From the NCBI GenBank assembly GCA_027297845.1, contig JAPUHG010000307.1, forward strand, positions 1 through 8,003: a stretch of DNA of 8,003 bases, in the 5' to 3' direction. The stretch comes from Gammaproteobacteria bacterium. Its GTDB lineage: Bacteria; Pseudomonadota; Gammaproteobacteria; Steroidobacterales; MnTg04. Within the stretch, counting starts at the first letter, position 1. Each line of letters begins with the position of its first letter. Positions 1 through 6,843 of this stretch are shown here, piece after piece. Below the pieces are notes generated by a model. The model worked only from the letters and a program-made list of their open reading frames with translations, had not been told where the DNA came from and made no database searches. A program made the position numbers and the translations under genes.

Positions 1-1423
1 CTTTCTCGATAAAAACCGGCTCATCGAGCGCCAGGTAACCCGCTGCATAGGTTTTGCACTGACCCGCGTAGGCTGCCACATATTCCGGGTCTTCCTGCAA
101 CGCCTGGTCAAACCAATCCAGGGCTTCCTCGAGGCTCTGCCTGCTTTTTGGCCGGTAAAAAGCATCCATACCCCGCTGGTAAAGCGTGTAGGCATCAATA
201 TTCCTGTCGTAAACCAGGGCTTCTGAAAGCCCCAACGTTTCCATCGGCAGGGCAATGCGCAGGTTGGCCACCGCCAACCGGGTAATTTCATCCTGGACGT
301 TAAACCACTCGTCCAGCCGGCGATCGAATCGTCTCGAAAGCAGGTGGAACCCGGTTTCCGAATTGATCAGCTGAACGACAACCCGCAATCGATCACCATC
401 CACCCGAACGCTGCCCTCCAGGTAATGCGCGACTCTGAGCCGTGAGCGCACCTCAGCCGATGTAGAATTCGCCGGCAGCGACCAGGCATCGCCGCGTGAC
501 GAAACCCTGAGGCCCGGGATGCGGGCAAGCCGATCGAGCACATCCTCCGCCAGCCCTTCGCCAAAAATCCGCCCGTCATCACTACCATCGATATTCAGAA
601 ATGGCAGCACCGCTATCGAATTTTGCTCAACCGGTATTTCGGCGACCGGGGCCAGTTCAAATTCAGCTTGCGATCGTACGAACGGCAGAGGCCTTACGAA
701 TAACTGGTATGCAGAAAGTATTGCGCCGGCAACAGCAAAAGACGCCAGCATGATGATGTAGGTTCGATTGAATGATTTCCTGCCGGCATGTTGCCCGGCC
801 CCCGTATCCCTGGTCCAGCGGCCTTCCGCATACTCGAGGGACCAGGCCAGCAGGAGCGCAATGGGAAGCCCGCCAACCACCACATAGATCATGAATGTCG
901 CCGACCACGGCGGCAGCCACGGAATTTTGTCGACAACGACATCGGCAACCTGTAGCAGCAGCCAGCCGATAACAAGATAAGTCAGTCCGGCCCTGACGAC
1001 ACCCCGACGCAGCAAGGAATTGAACAAAGGCGAGTTGCGATCGGAACCGGGAATCTCCGGTAACTCCACAGCGGTGACATCATTCGCGTCCGAATTCACA
1101 ACGCGAACGTTGGCAACCAGCCGGTATCCCCTGGTCGGCACCGTCTGGATATATTTTGGATCGTCCGGATGGTCATCCAGTGCGTGGCGCAGTTCACTGA
1201 TGGCATGTCCCAGCGCTTCGTCGCTACCGTGGCCCTCGCCCCATACGCTGTCGAGCAATTCCTGACGCGTATGCAGTTCGCCGGACCGGCTGGCAAGATG
1301 CAGCAACACCTCAGATGCCTTGGATGGCAAATGCCTGGTCGGGCCCTGGCCGGTTACACAACCTTTTAGTGGTTCAACCAGCACATCGCCCAGATAAAAT
1401 CCGTGCAACAGTGCGTTTCGCAC
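1..1423 (-). CDS. Membrane-bound winged-helix regulator with TolB-like and TPR regions (3' end outside window)
   Basis: I read this open frame by hand from GTG at 1423-1421 to the window edge: 474 residues with no stop. Residues about 10-107 form an OmpR/CadC-type winged-helix DNA-binding domain: LPSKASEVLLHLA, then RQELLDSVWG, HAISELRHALDD and the wing hairpin IQTVPTRGYRLV. Residues about 145-163, 176-197 and 221-243 are three hydrophobic, probably membrane-spanning segments. Residues about 268-370 resemble the TolB-like N-terminal fold found in such regulators (SIAVLPFLNI, FGEGLAEDVLDRLARIPGL, YLEGSVRVDGDRLRVVVQL). From about 410 a TPR-like repeat begins (YQRGMDAF, ALDWFDQALQEDPEYVAAYAG). 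The protein probably binds DNA in the cytoplasm while sensing from the periplasm, although three helices leave the topology open. An in-frame TGA lies 18 nt before the GTG, so no longer start is possible; the ribosome site is weak (GATGGGA). Signal and targets are unknown. It is divergent from the cyclic-di-GMP gene. Confidence 0.88.
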   Translation of the reverse strand, partial: MRNALLHGFYLGDVLVEPLKGCVTGQGPTRHLPSKASEVLLHLASRSGELHTRQELLDSVWGEGHGSDEALGHAISELRHALDDHPDDPKYIQTVPTRGYRLVANVRVVNSDANDVTAVELPEIPGSDRNSPLFNSLLRRGVVRAGLTYLVIGWLLLQVADVVVDKIPWLPPWSATFMIYVVVGGLPIALLLAWSLEYAEGRWTRDTGAGQHAGRKSFNRTYIIMLASFAVAGAILSAYQLFVRPLPFVRSQAEFELAPVAEIPVEQNSIAVLPFLNIDGSDDGRIFGEGLAEDVLDRLARIPGLRVSSRGDAWSLPANSTSAEVRSRLRVAHYLEGSVRVDGDRLRVVVQLINSETGFHLLSRRFDRRLDEWFNVQDEITRLAVANLRIALPMETLGLSEALVYDRNIDAYTLYQRGMDAFYRPKSRQSLEEALDWFDQALQEDPEYVAAYAGQCKTYAAGYLALDEPVFIEK

Positions 1424-1452
1424 ATTATTGGTCCCATCTGCTCACATAGTAA

Positions 1453-1481
1453 AGCATAGCACCTGTACTGTTGTTTGCCAG
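1453..1481 (-). promoter_or_regulatory. Candidate sigma-70-type promoter for the winged-helix regulator
   Basis: Read on the minus strand, CTGGCA (1481-1476) and TATGCT (1458-1453) are separated by exactly 17 bp, and the -10 box is preceded by TG one base away (TGCTATGCT), an extended -10 arrangement. Each hexamer matches the consensus at four of six positions. Transcription would begin near 1446, giving a leader of roughly 23 nt before the GTG at 1423. This is read by eye and could be chance. Confidence 0.4.
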
Positions 1482-1498
1482 TGGGACAATCAAGAGTC

Positions 1499-1520
1499 GC
1501 CGTTGAAAACGGCCAAACGG
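1499..1520. repeat. Inverted repeat plus short direct repeat between divergent genes (possible operator)
   Basis: GCCGTT-GAA-AACGGC at 1499-1513 is a perfect 6-bp inverted repeat around a 3-nt centre. Its right arm overlaps a direct repeat, AAACGG at 1507-1512 and again at 1515-1520, with an 8-bp period. The element lies about 76 bp upstream of the cyclic-di-GMP gene start and upstream of the proposed promoter of the regulator, so it is well placed to affect either. Winged-helix regulators of the OmpR type often bind tandem direct repeats, which makes autoregulation possible, but no binding can be shown from sequence. It lacks a T-run, so it is not a terminator. Confidence 0.35.
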
Positions 1521-1571
1521 GTCGCATTCGCTGAAAAATTCGGTATGCTCGGAGCCAGAACACGCGAACAG

Positions 1572-1577
1572 AAAAGG
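1572..1577 (+). promoter_or_regulatory. Ribosome binding site deciding a GTG start
   Basis: AAAAGGG (1571-1577 including the flanking A) is the only purine-rich Shine-Dalgarno-like stretch near the start of the GGDEF-EAL gene. It lies 11 nt before GTG at 1589. A nearer GTG at 1584 is out of frame and soon reaches TAG, and a TAA at 1580-1582 closes the correct frame upstream, so 1589 is the earliest in-frame start. The spacing is slightly long, which may mean modest translation. Confidence 0.5.
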
Positions 1578-1588
1578 GATAACGTGCG

Positions 1589-3715
1589 GTGCAACAAGAG
1601 CAGTCCCTAGTTCTTTTGATTACCGACAACCGCAGGATCAAGGACCTGGTTGTTGGTGCGCTCGAGACGCCAGCGGGTCAGGACTACCGTATAGAACTAT
1701 TCGGGACGCTGGACGAGGCGCTTGGCAGCCTGGCGACACAGGAACCAATGGTCGTTCTTCTTGATCTCGAGCTTCCCGATAGCCAGGGGCTGTCGACTTA
1801 CATGATGCTCCAGTCCTGGTCGGCAAAAATCCCGGTCATTACGCTGATTGGCAACCAACAGGAAGAACTTGGCGAAACCACCGTCGCCAAGGGTGCCATC
1901 GAATATATTAACTGGCAGACGGCGACCCAGGAGCTAGTTACCCGCAGTTTGCGTTATACGACGGAAAGAACTTTCACGCTTAAGCAACTACAGGCATCGG
2001 AAGCCAAGTACCGGGAGTTGTTCGAATCGGTCGTGGCAGGGGTGTTCCAGACCAGCCCCGAAGGGCGTTTTATTTCAGCCAACCCTGCGCTGGTCAGAAT
2101 GCTGGGATACGATACTGAAGAGGAATTGCTTGGGCTGGATATTACCCGCGATGTGTATATGTACCCCGAGGACAGGTCGAACTGGCGTAAGGCGATAGAC
2201 GAAGAAGGAAAAATTCGCAATGCGGAAATGATTTTAAAAAAGAAAGATGGCAGCAAGCTGGTGGTATTGGAAAATGCGCGCGCGGAAACCGATGATGAAG
2301 GCCGGTTGATTTATTTCGAAGGAACGTTGACCGATATAACAGAATCACACGAACAGTCCGCCCAGCTCTCTTATGAAGCAAGCCATGACTCGCTCACTGG
2401 CGTATACAACCGCCGCGAATTTGAACGCCGCCTGCAGGGCCTGCTGGATAATATTCATGTTCAGCCAGGCCCGCACGCTATCTGTTTTATGGATCTCGAT
2501 CGTTTCAAGGAGATCAATGATATGTGCGGCCACGTTGCCGGTGACGAACTGATGCGCCAGGTGGCGGAACAATTACAGGAACGAATCAGACACGGCGATA
2601 CGTTGAGCAGACTCGGTGGGGACGAGTTCGGGTTGATACTCCAGGACTGTGGCGAACAGGACGCGGTTCGGGTTGCGGAAGGGCTGAGAACAGTGGTCGA
2701 TGAGCTGCGTTTTTCGTGGAGCGGCAAGGTCCACACGATTGGCGCCAGCATAGGAGTCGTTCCCGTTTCACCGGACAGAAGACGACTCAGTGAAGTCATG
2801 GCAGCCGCAGATGCGGCCTGTTATCGGGCCAAGGATTCCGGCAGAAATTGTGTTCACGTGTACGTGGAAGACGACTCCAGCGCTTTGCAACGGCTAGGCG
2901 AGCTCGGCTGGGTAGCCAGAGTCAAACAGGCGCTGCAGGAAAACCGTTTTCAGCTTGCCGCGCAACCAATAAAGCCGTTGGCGGACGGCGCCGATTTTTT
3001 CCACTATGAATTGCTGGTCAGGATGCTGGATGAAGACGGCCGTGAAATCCCGCCTGGCGCTTTTTTCCCGGCGGTCGAACGCTACAACCTGTCAATTCGC
3101 ATGGATCGTTGGGTCATCATCAAGGCACTCGCATGGTTAGCGGAAAATAACCAAGTGATGAACGAAAGCACTAAATTCTTTATTAACCTGTCGGCTGATT
3201 CGATTTCCGATCCGGGGTTTGCCGACACTTTGTCCAGACAAATCAGTGAAAATGGATTATCCGGCAACAGGCTGACTTTCGAAATTACCGAACACGTTGC
3301 TGCGGAAAACCTCTCGGCAGCAAACAAGTTCATGGGGAAACTTAAAGACCAGGGGTGTGAGTTCGCACTCGATAATTTTGGCAGCGGGATTTCTTCTTTC
3401 GCTTACCTGAAAAATCTCGCTGTTGACTATGTAAAGATCGACGGTGTTTTTGTGCGCAGTATGGAAAACGATGCAATAGACTGGCAGATGGTCAAATCGA
3501 TCAACGAAATCAGTCACGCCATGCAGAAAAAAACCATAGCCGAACATGTTGAATCGGAAAAAGTCATCCAGAAATTGAAAAAATTGAAACTGGACTTTGC
3601 GCAGGGATATGCGATAAGCCGACCGTTGCCGATCGACCAGATCGTCCCCGCAAAAAAAGAACCACGTACGCCCCTGGCGCACCCCGGTGCGCCCGTTAAC
3701 CCGGATCATTCATGA
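1589..3715 (+). CDS. REC-like/PAS/GGDEF/EAL cyclic-di-GMP turnover protein
   Basis: The 708-residue protein has no signal peptide or membrane segment, so it is probably cytoplasmic. Residues about 5-125 resemble a response-regulator receiver with the phospho-acceptor position D59 (VVLLDLELP). By eye, however, the acidic pair is D13-N14, the switch Thr/Ser is I87 and the usual Lys is W109, so phosphorylation is doubtful. Residues about 132-252 are a PAS domain (YRELFESVVAGVFQTSPEG through GTLTDITE). The GGDEF domain (about 256-425) has an intact GGDEF at 343-347 and an RxxD inhibitory site (R334-D337), so diguanylate cyclase activity is expected. The EAL domain (about 440-690) has ELLVR at 474-478, N533, E565, K616, E652 and QGY at 672-674, but DDFG reads DNFG (D595, N596). 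Phosphodiesterase activity may therefore be reduced; a binding or regulatory role is the alternative. A proline-rich tail follows. The GTG start is set by an upstream in-frame stop. It is convergent with the exporter operon. Confidence 0.95.
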   Translation: MQQEQSLVLLITDNRRIKDLVVGALETPAGQDYRIELFGTLDEALGSLATQEPMVVLLDLELPDSQGLSTYMMLQSWSAKIPVITLIGNQQEELGETTVAKGAIEYINWQTATQELVTRSLRYTTERTFTLKQLQASEAKYRELFESVVAGVFQTSPEGRFISANPALVRMLGYDTEEELLGLDITRDVYMYPEDRSNWRKAIDEEGKIRNAEMILKKKDGSKLVVLENARAETDDEGRLIYFEGTLTDITESHEQSAQLSYEASHDSLTGVYNRREFERRLQGLLDNIHVQPGPHAICFMDLDRFKEINDMCGHVAGDELMRQVAEQLQERIRHGDTLSRLGGDEFGLILQDCGEQDAVRVAEGLRTVVDELRFSWSGKVHTIGASIGVVPVSPDRRRLSEVMAAADAACYRAKDSGRNCVHVYVEDDSSALQRLGELGWVARVKQALQENRFQLAAQPIKPLADGADFFHYELLVRMLDEDGREIPPGAFFPAVERYNLSIRMDRWVIIKALAWLAENNQVMNESTKFFINLSADSISDPGFADTLSRQISENGLSGNRLTFEITEHVAAENLSAANKFMGKLKDQGCEFALDNFGSGISSFAYLKNLAVDYVKIDGVFVRSMENDAIDWQMVKSINEISHAMQKKTIAEHVESEKVIQKLKKLKLDFAQGYAISRPLPIDQIVPAKKEPRTPLAHPGAPVNPDHS
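3676..3693. repeat. Perfect 8-bp inverted repeat inside the 3' end of the GGDEF-EAL gene
   Basis: GGCGCACC-CC-GGTGCGCC forms a GC-rich hairpin (seven or eight pairs) about 20 bp before the stop codon of the GGDEF-EAL gene, where it encodes the poorly conserved C-terminal tail. On the plus strand no T-run follows. On the minus strand, downstream of the exporter operon, a run of seven T's (interior of TTCTTTTTTTG) lies about 17 nt beyond the hairpin, too far for a standard intrinsic terminator. It may slow or end transcription entering from the exporter operon, or it may be chance. Confidence 0.35.
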
Positions 3716-3745
3716 ATCGACGCGATGATTGCGCATTAAAGAGTG
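3716..3745. other. Short gap between convergent genes, no clear terminator
   Basis: Thirty bases separate the stop of the GGDEF-EAL gene from the stop of permease B. The only symmetry is a 4-bp inverted repeat (ATCG-ACG-CGAT) with no T-run on either strand. Transcription from both sides may run into the opposing gene, so antisense overlap or Rho-dependent ending is likely. Confidence 0.5.
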
Positions 3746-4945
3746 CTATTCGGTTCGCAGAGCTTCAACCGGGACCATCGCCGCTGCGTGTCTCGCCGGC
3801 GCTACACCAGCCACCAGGCCGATCAATATAGCGGCGAACTCGGCGAGGAAAACGAAATGCAGCGGCGTGTGTACCGGCATCGAAGGTACCAACTGGTGGA
3901 TCGTCCATGCACCGCCCCAGCCGAGCACCAGGCCCGCCAGCCCTCCTGCTGCCGACAGCAATATCGCTTCACCGAGAAATAGTGTGAGTATCTGATTCTT
4001 GCCGGCTCCCAGCGCCCTGAGCAAGCCAACTTCGTTGGTTCTCTCGCCAACCGATATTGTCATGATGCTGAATATTCCGACCCCGCCAACCAGAAGCGAA
4101 ATGCCACCCAATGCTCCAACCGCAAAGGTCAGCACACCCAAAACCGAGCCAAGCACATCCATCATTTGCTGCTGCGTGGTAATGGTTACGTCTTCGCCGC
4201 CATGCCGTGAAATCAACACCCGTTTGATGCTCGCGACCAGTTCATCTACCGGTGCATTTTCGGCATACAAAATATCGATCTCCATCAGGCCTTCGCGGCC
4301 AAACAGATCGAGACCACGGGCCGCCGGCAAGTAAAGAGTGTCATCCAGGTCGAATCCCAGCATCGTGCCCTTTTGCTCCATGACCCCGACAACCCGATAA
4401 CGATCGCCACCGACTCGAATTCGTGCGCCCAGCGGACTCTGCCTGGGAAACAACTCACTGGCCAGCTTACTTCCGAGCACCGCTACCGCGCGTGGATTGC
4501 GAGGATCGTCCGCCGGTAAAAAACTGCCGCTGGCGACATTGAAGCGGAACGCCTGGGGAAAGTCCGCAGAGACGCCATAAACGGTGGTCCGGCGCTGCAA
4601 CCGGCCGGACTCTATTTCGGCATTTCCTTGAACCATGGTAACCACACTCTCGACGTATGGCAGGCGGCGCAGCGCTTCGGCGTCATCGATAGACAACGGG
4701 CGAATGCTGCCAAAAACACCAATCGACGCACCCATGGTCGTCGCCTTGCCGGGATTGATACCGATTATATTGGTGCCAAACTGGGTGAATTCAGATATCA
4801 CGAAGCGATGAATGCCCTCGCCAAAGGAAGTCAGCAACACAACTGCAAAAATCCCGATCGCGATTCCAAGCGTAGTCAGCGCCGAGCGCAGACGGTGCGC
4901 CATTACTGCACTACTGGCGAGTCGTGCCGTATCCGCGATTCTCAT
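3746..4945 (-). CDS. MacB/FtsX-type ABC exporter permease B
   Basis: This 399-residue inner-membrane permease is the last gene of the exporter operon. TM1 lies near residues 21-41 (LTTLGIAIGIFAVVLL) and is followed by FGEGIHRFV. A large periplasmic domain covers about 45-265 and includes the MacB-type stretches AVAVLGSKLASELFP and DRYRVVGVMEQKG. TM2 (about 270-298), TM3 (about 322-348) and TM4 (about 364-385) follow. The cytoplasmic coupling segment ERTNEVGLLRALGAG (301-314) should contact the ATPase, and the end PARHAAAMVPVEAL is typical of the family. I chose ATG at 4945, one base after the stop of permease A and preceded by GGGTGAG. An upstream in-frame ATG at 5023 would add 26 residues lying inside permease A and without TM1-like sequence. 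Four helices without a fused ATPase match LolC/E-like or split MacB permeases rather than E. coli MacB. It probably pairs with permease A as a heterodimer. The substrate is unknown. Confidence 0.93.
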   Translation of the reverse strand: MRIADTARLASSAVMAHRLRSALTTLGIAIGIFAVVLLTSFGEGIHRFVISEFTQFGTNIIGINPGKATTMGASIGVFGSIRPLSIDDAEALRRLPYVESVVTMVQGNAEIESGRLQRRTTVYGVSADFPQAFRFNVASGSFLPADDPRNPRAVAVLGSKLASELFPRQSPLGARIRVGGDRYRVVGVMEQKGTMLGFDLDDTLYLPAARGLDLFGREGLMEIDILYAENAPVDELVASIKRVLISRHGGEDVTITTQQQMMDVLGSVLGVLTFAVGALGGISLLVGGVGIFSIMTISVGERTNEVGLLRALGAGKNQILTLFLGEAILLSAAGGLAGLVLGWGGAWTIHQLVPSMPVHTPLHFVFLAEFAAILIGLVAGVAPARHAAAMVPVEALRTE

Positions 4946-4946
4946 C

Positions 4947-6155
4947 TCACCCGCCCGAAAGCGCCTGTACCGGATCCATTTTTGCCGCCCGGCGCGCGGG
5001 TAGCATGCCAAAAAACAGACCACTAAAAATAGCCGTCACCATTGCCGCGATGACCGCCCACAACGGGGGTATAAAGCTCAGGGTCGGATATATGACGCCC
5101 AACAGCCAGGCCGCGCCATAGCCAAGCGCAAGACCGAGTATGCCGCCGGTCAGCGACAACAATAAGGCTTCGGCAAGAAACAGGCGCCGCACCTGGGCCG
5201 ACTGCGCACCGATGGCCTTTAACAGACCGATCTCCTCTGTTCGCTGGCTAACCGCGACCAGCATGACGTTCATCACCAGGATACCGGCAACCAGCAGGCT
5301 GACGGCCGCGATGCCACCAAGCGTCATGGTCAGTGCAACAAAAATGGAATCGAAAGTCTTGAGTACTGCGTCCTGGGTAATAACGGTGATGTCCTCTTCA
5401 CCCTGATGCCGATCCGCCACCGTTTTAAGAATGAATTTTTTTGCTTTTTGCATCTCATCTCGCGACCGGGCCTGGACCAAAATGCGAAACAATGACGCAC
5501 TGTTGAACAACATTTGTGCAGATGCAACCGGCACGATAACCAGCTCCTCCACATCGATCCCTATGGCGCGGCCTTCGGAGGACAAGACACCGATCACCCT
5601 GAATCGCCGATCGCCAAGGCGTAGCCATTTGCCCAGCGCATTGGAATTGCCGAACAATTCACGTTTGATCTTAGCGCCAATTACGGCAACGGACTGGGCA
5701 CGATCCATGTCGCCCGCCGGCAGAAACCGGCCTTGCGCCATCTCCCAATTCCTGACTTCGAGCAACTCCGTTGTCGATCCCAGTACCGGCACTTCTCTGT
5801 CAAGCCCCAGGTAGCTGACGGATGCAGAACCGACAACCAGCGGTGCGATTTTCTCTATCGCGTGGCTGCGACTCAGTGCGCGAGCATCGTTCAACGTCAG
5901 ATCCCTCGGTGTCTCACCAACAAGCAGTGCCGCGCCTGCCCCGGTGGTCTCGGAGCGGCCGGGTAGCACAATCAACAAATGAGTGCCCAAAGAAGAAAAT
6001 TCTGCGGTGACATATCGTCTCGCACCCTCACCCAATCCGGTCAGCACAATAACCGCGGCAACCCCGATCGCCATGGCAAGCAAAAGCATTCCGGCACGAA
6101 CGCCTCTGCGCAGCAAGGCGCCTGACGCCAGATGCAATAAGTCAGCTGTTCTCAT
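4947..6155 (-). CDS. MacB/FtsX-type ABC exporter permease A
   Basis: This 402-residue permease has the same plan as permease B: TM1 at about 21-41 (AGMLLLAMAIGVAAVIVL), GLGEGARRYV, a periplasmic domain at about 45-265 (VAVIGAKIKRELFG, DRRFRVIGVLSSEG), then TM2 (about 272-301), TM3 (about 327-352) and TM4 (about 364-385). The coupling segment SQRTEEIGLLKAIGAQ (303-318) is intact and the protein ends PARRAAKMDPVQALSGG. I chose ATG at 6155, which overlaps the end of the ATPase gene by 14 nt. A further upstream in-frame start at 6266 would place 37 extra residues across the ATPase frame. The two permeases are clearly related but differ along most of their length, suggesting an old duplication and an asymmetric membrane unit. 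It should translocate or mechanically transmit ATP energy to the adaptor; the cargo could be a peptide, a lipid or a drug and cannot be told from sequence. Confidence 0.93.
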   Translation of the reverse strand: MRTADLLHLASGALLRRGVRAGMLLLAMAIGVAAVIVLTGLGEGARRYVTAEFSSLGTHLLIVLPGRSETTGAGAALLVGETPRDLTLNDARALSRSHAIEKIAPLVVGSASVSYLGLDREVPVLGSTTELLEVRNWEMAQGRFLPAGDMDRAQSVAVIGAKIKRELFGNSNALGKWLRLGDRRFRVIGVLSSEGRAIGIDVEELVIVPVASAQMLFNSASLFRILVQARSRDEMQKAKKFILKTVADRHQGEEDITVITQDAVLKTFDSIFVALTMTLGGIAAVSLLVAGILVMNVMLVAVSQRTEEIGLLKAIGAQSAQVRRLFLAEALLLSLTGGILGLALGYGAAWLLGVIYPTLSFIPPLWAVIAAMVTAIFSGLFFGMLPARRAAKMDPVQALSGG

Positions 6156-6834
6156 TGCCTGGTTCCATTGGATCGACAACGATAGCCCCATCAACCATCT
6201 TGATTTTTCGACGAGCACGGTCACCAACTGTCGGATCGTGGGTAACGACCAGCACGGTGAGCCCACTGTCGTTCAATTCCTCCAACAGTTCGATTACCTC
6301 GTTTCCCGAGGTACTATCCAGGTTTCCGGTAGGTTCATCGGCAAGCAACACATTGGGCCTGGTGATCGTCGCCCTGGCTATCGCAACCCGCTGCCGCTGG
6401 CCACCGGAAAGCTGGTCGGGTCGATGATGTGCCCGGTCTTCCAGCCCGACTTTATGAAGTATCTCCTGGACCTTTTGCTTTCTTTCCGCCGGCGCCTCTT
6501 CCGCAAGTATCAATGGTAGTTCGATGTTTTCTGCGGCGCTGAGACGGCCGATCAGATGAAAAAACTGGAAAACAAAACCTATTTTTCCGCCACGTATCCG
6601 AGCCAGCTGTTCGTCATTCATCTCCGTTGTTTCCTGGCCATCGAGCTGGTATTTCCCCGAGCTCGGCTGATCGAGCAACCCCAGGATATTGAGCAATGTA
6701 GACTTACCTGAACCGGATGGCCCCATGATCGCCAGATACTCACCTTTGGCAATCGAAAGATTGACATCTGCCAACGCCCTGACCTGCTGGTCACCAACCT
6801 CAAATATCCGGTTGATTCGCTCCAGGTAAATCAT
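6142..6834 (-). CDS. ABC exporter ATPase (MacB/LolD type)
   Basis: This 230-residue cytoplasmic ATP-binding subunit has all the motifs for hydrolysis: Walker A GPSGSGKST (38-46, K44), Q-loop FVFQ (Q90), signature LSGGQRQR (142-149), Walker B VLLADEP with catalytic E167, D-loop NLD and switch H199 (VVTHD). FFHLIGRLSAAENIELPL after the Q-loop and TGNLDSTSG after Walker B are characteristic of the MacB/LolD/FtsE group. Its length is normal for a stand-alone subunit. It should energise the two permeases encoded immediately downstream and hydrolyse ATP at the inner membrane. Its ATG lies 10 nt after the adaptor's stop (9-nt gap, no strong ribosome site), and its 3' end overlaps permease A by 14 nt, so translation is probably coupled along the operon. 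Family assignment is secure; the choice between macrolide/peptide-type and lipoprotein-type transport is not, although the adaptor gene argues against a LolCDE lipoprotein sorter. Confidence 0.97.
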   Translation of the reverse strand: MIYLERINRIFEVGDQQVRALADVNLSIAKGEYLAIMGPSGSGKSTLLNILGLLDQPSSGKYQLDGQETTEMNDEQLARIRGGKIGFVFQFFHLIGRLSAAENIELPLILAEEAPAERKQKVQEILHKVGLEDRAHHRPDQLSGGQRQRVAIARATITRPNVLLADEPTGNLDSTSGNEVIELLEELNDSGLTVLVVTHDPTVGDRARRKIKMVDGAIVVDPMEPGNENS

Positions 6835-6843
6835 GTTGATCGG

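Noticed and set aside
1544..1549. TATGCT as a -10 box for the GGDEF-EAL gene
   Set aside because: No acceptable -35 hexamer lies 16-18 bp upstream; TTGAAA at 1503-1508 is 35 bp away. Not supported as a promoter.
1428..1610. Plus-strand open frame of 60 codons crossing the divergent intergenic region
   Set aside because: It covers the likely promoter and repeat region and overlaps the start of the GGDEF-EAL gene. The peptide has no recognisable features.
3257..3709. Minus-strand open frame of 150 codons
   Set aside because: It lies opposite the EAL domain, whose catalytic residues fix the plus strand as coding. The composition is that of an antisense reading.
3716..3745. Bidirectional intrinsic terminator between the convergent genes
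   Set aside because: Only a 4-bp stem is possible and neither strand has a T-run.
4946..5023. 26-residue N-terminal extension of permease B
   Set aside because: It would lie wholly inside permease A and precede the usual family N-terminus. The ATG at 4945 sits one base after the upstream stop, as expected for coupled genes.
4628..5026. Plus-strand open frame of 132 codons
   Set aside because: It is antisense to permease B and the end of permease A, with no domain or ribosome site.
6156..6266. 37-residue N-terminal extension of permease A
   Set aside because: It would overlap the conserved C-terminal part of the ATPase in another frame. The ATG at 6155 gives a normal family start.
5983..6519. 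Plus-strand open frame of 178 codons
   Set aside because: It lies opposite permease A and the ATPase, whose motifs are unambiguous on the minus strand. Its translation shows no recognisable domain and it is a shadow frame.
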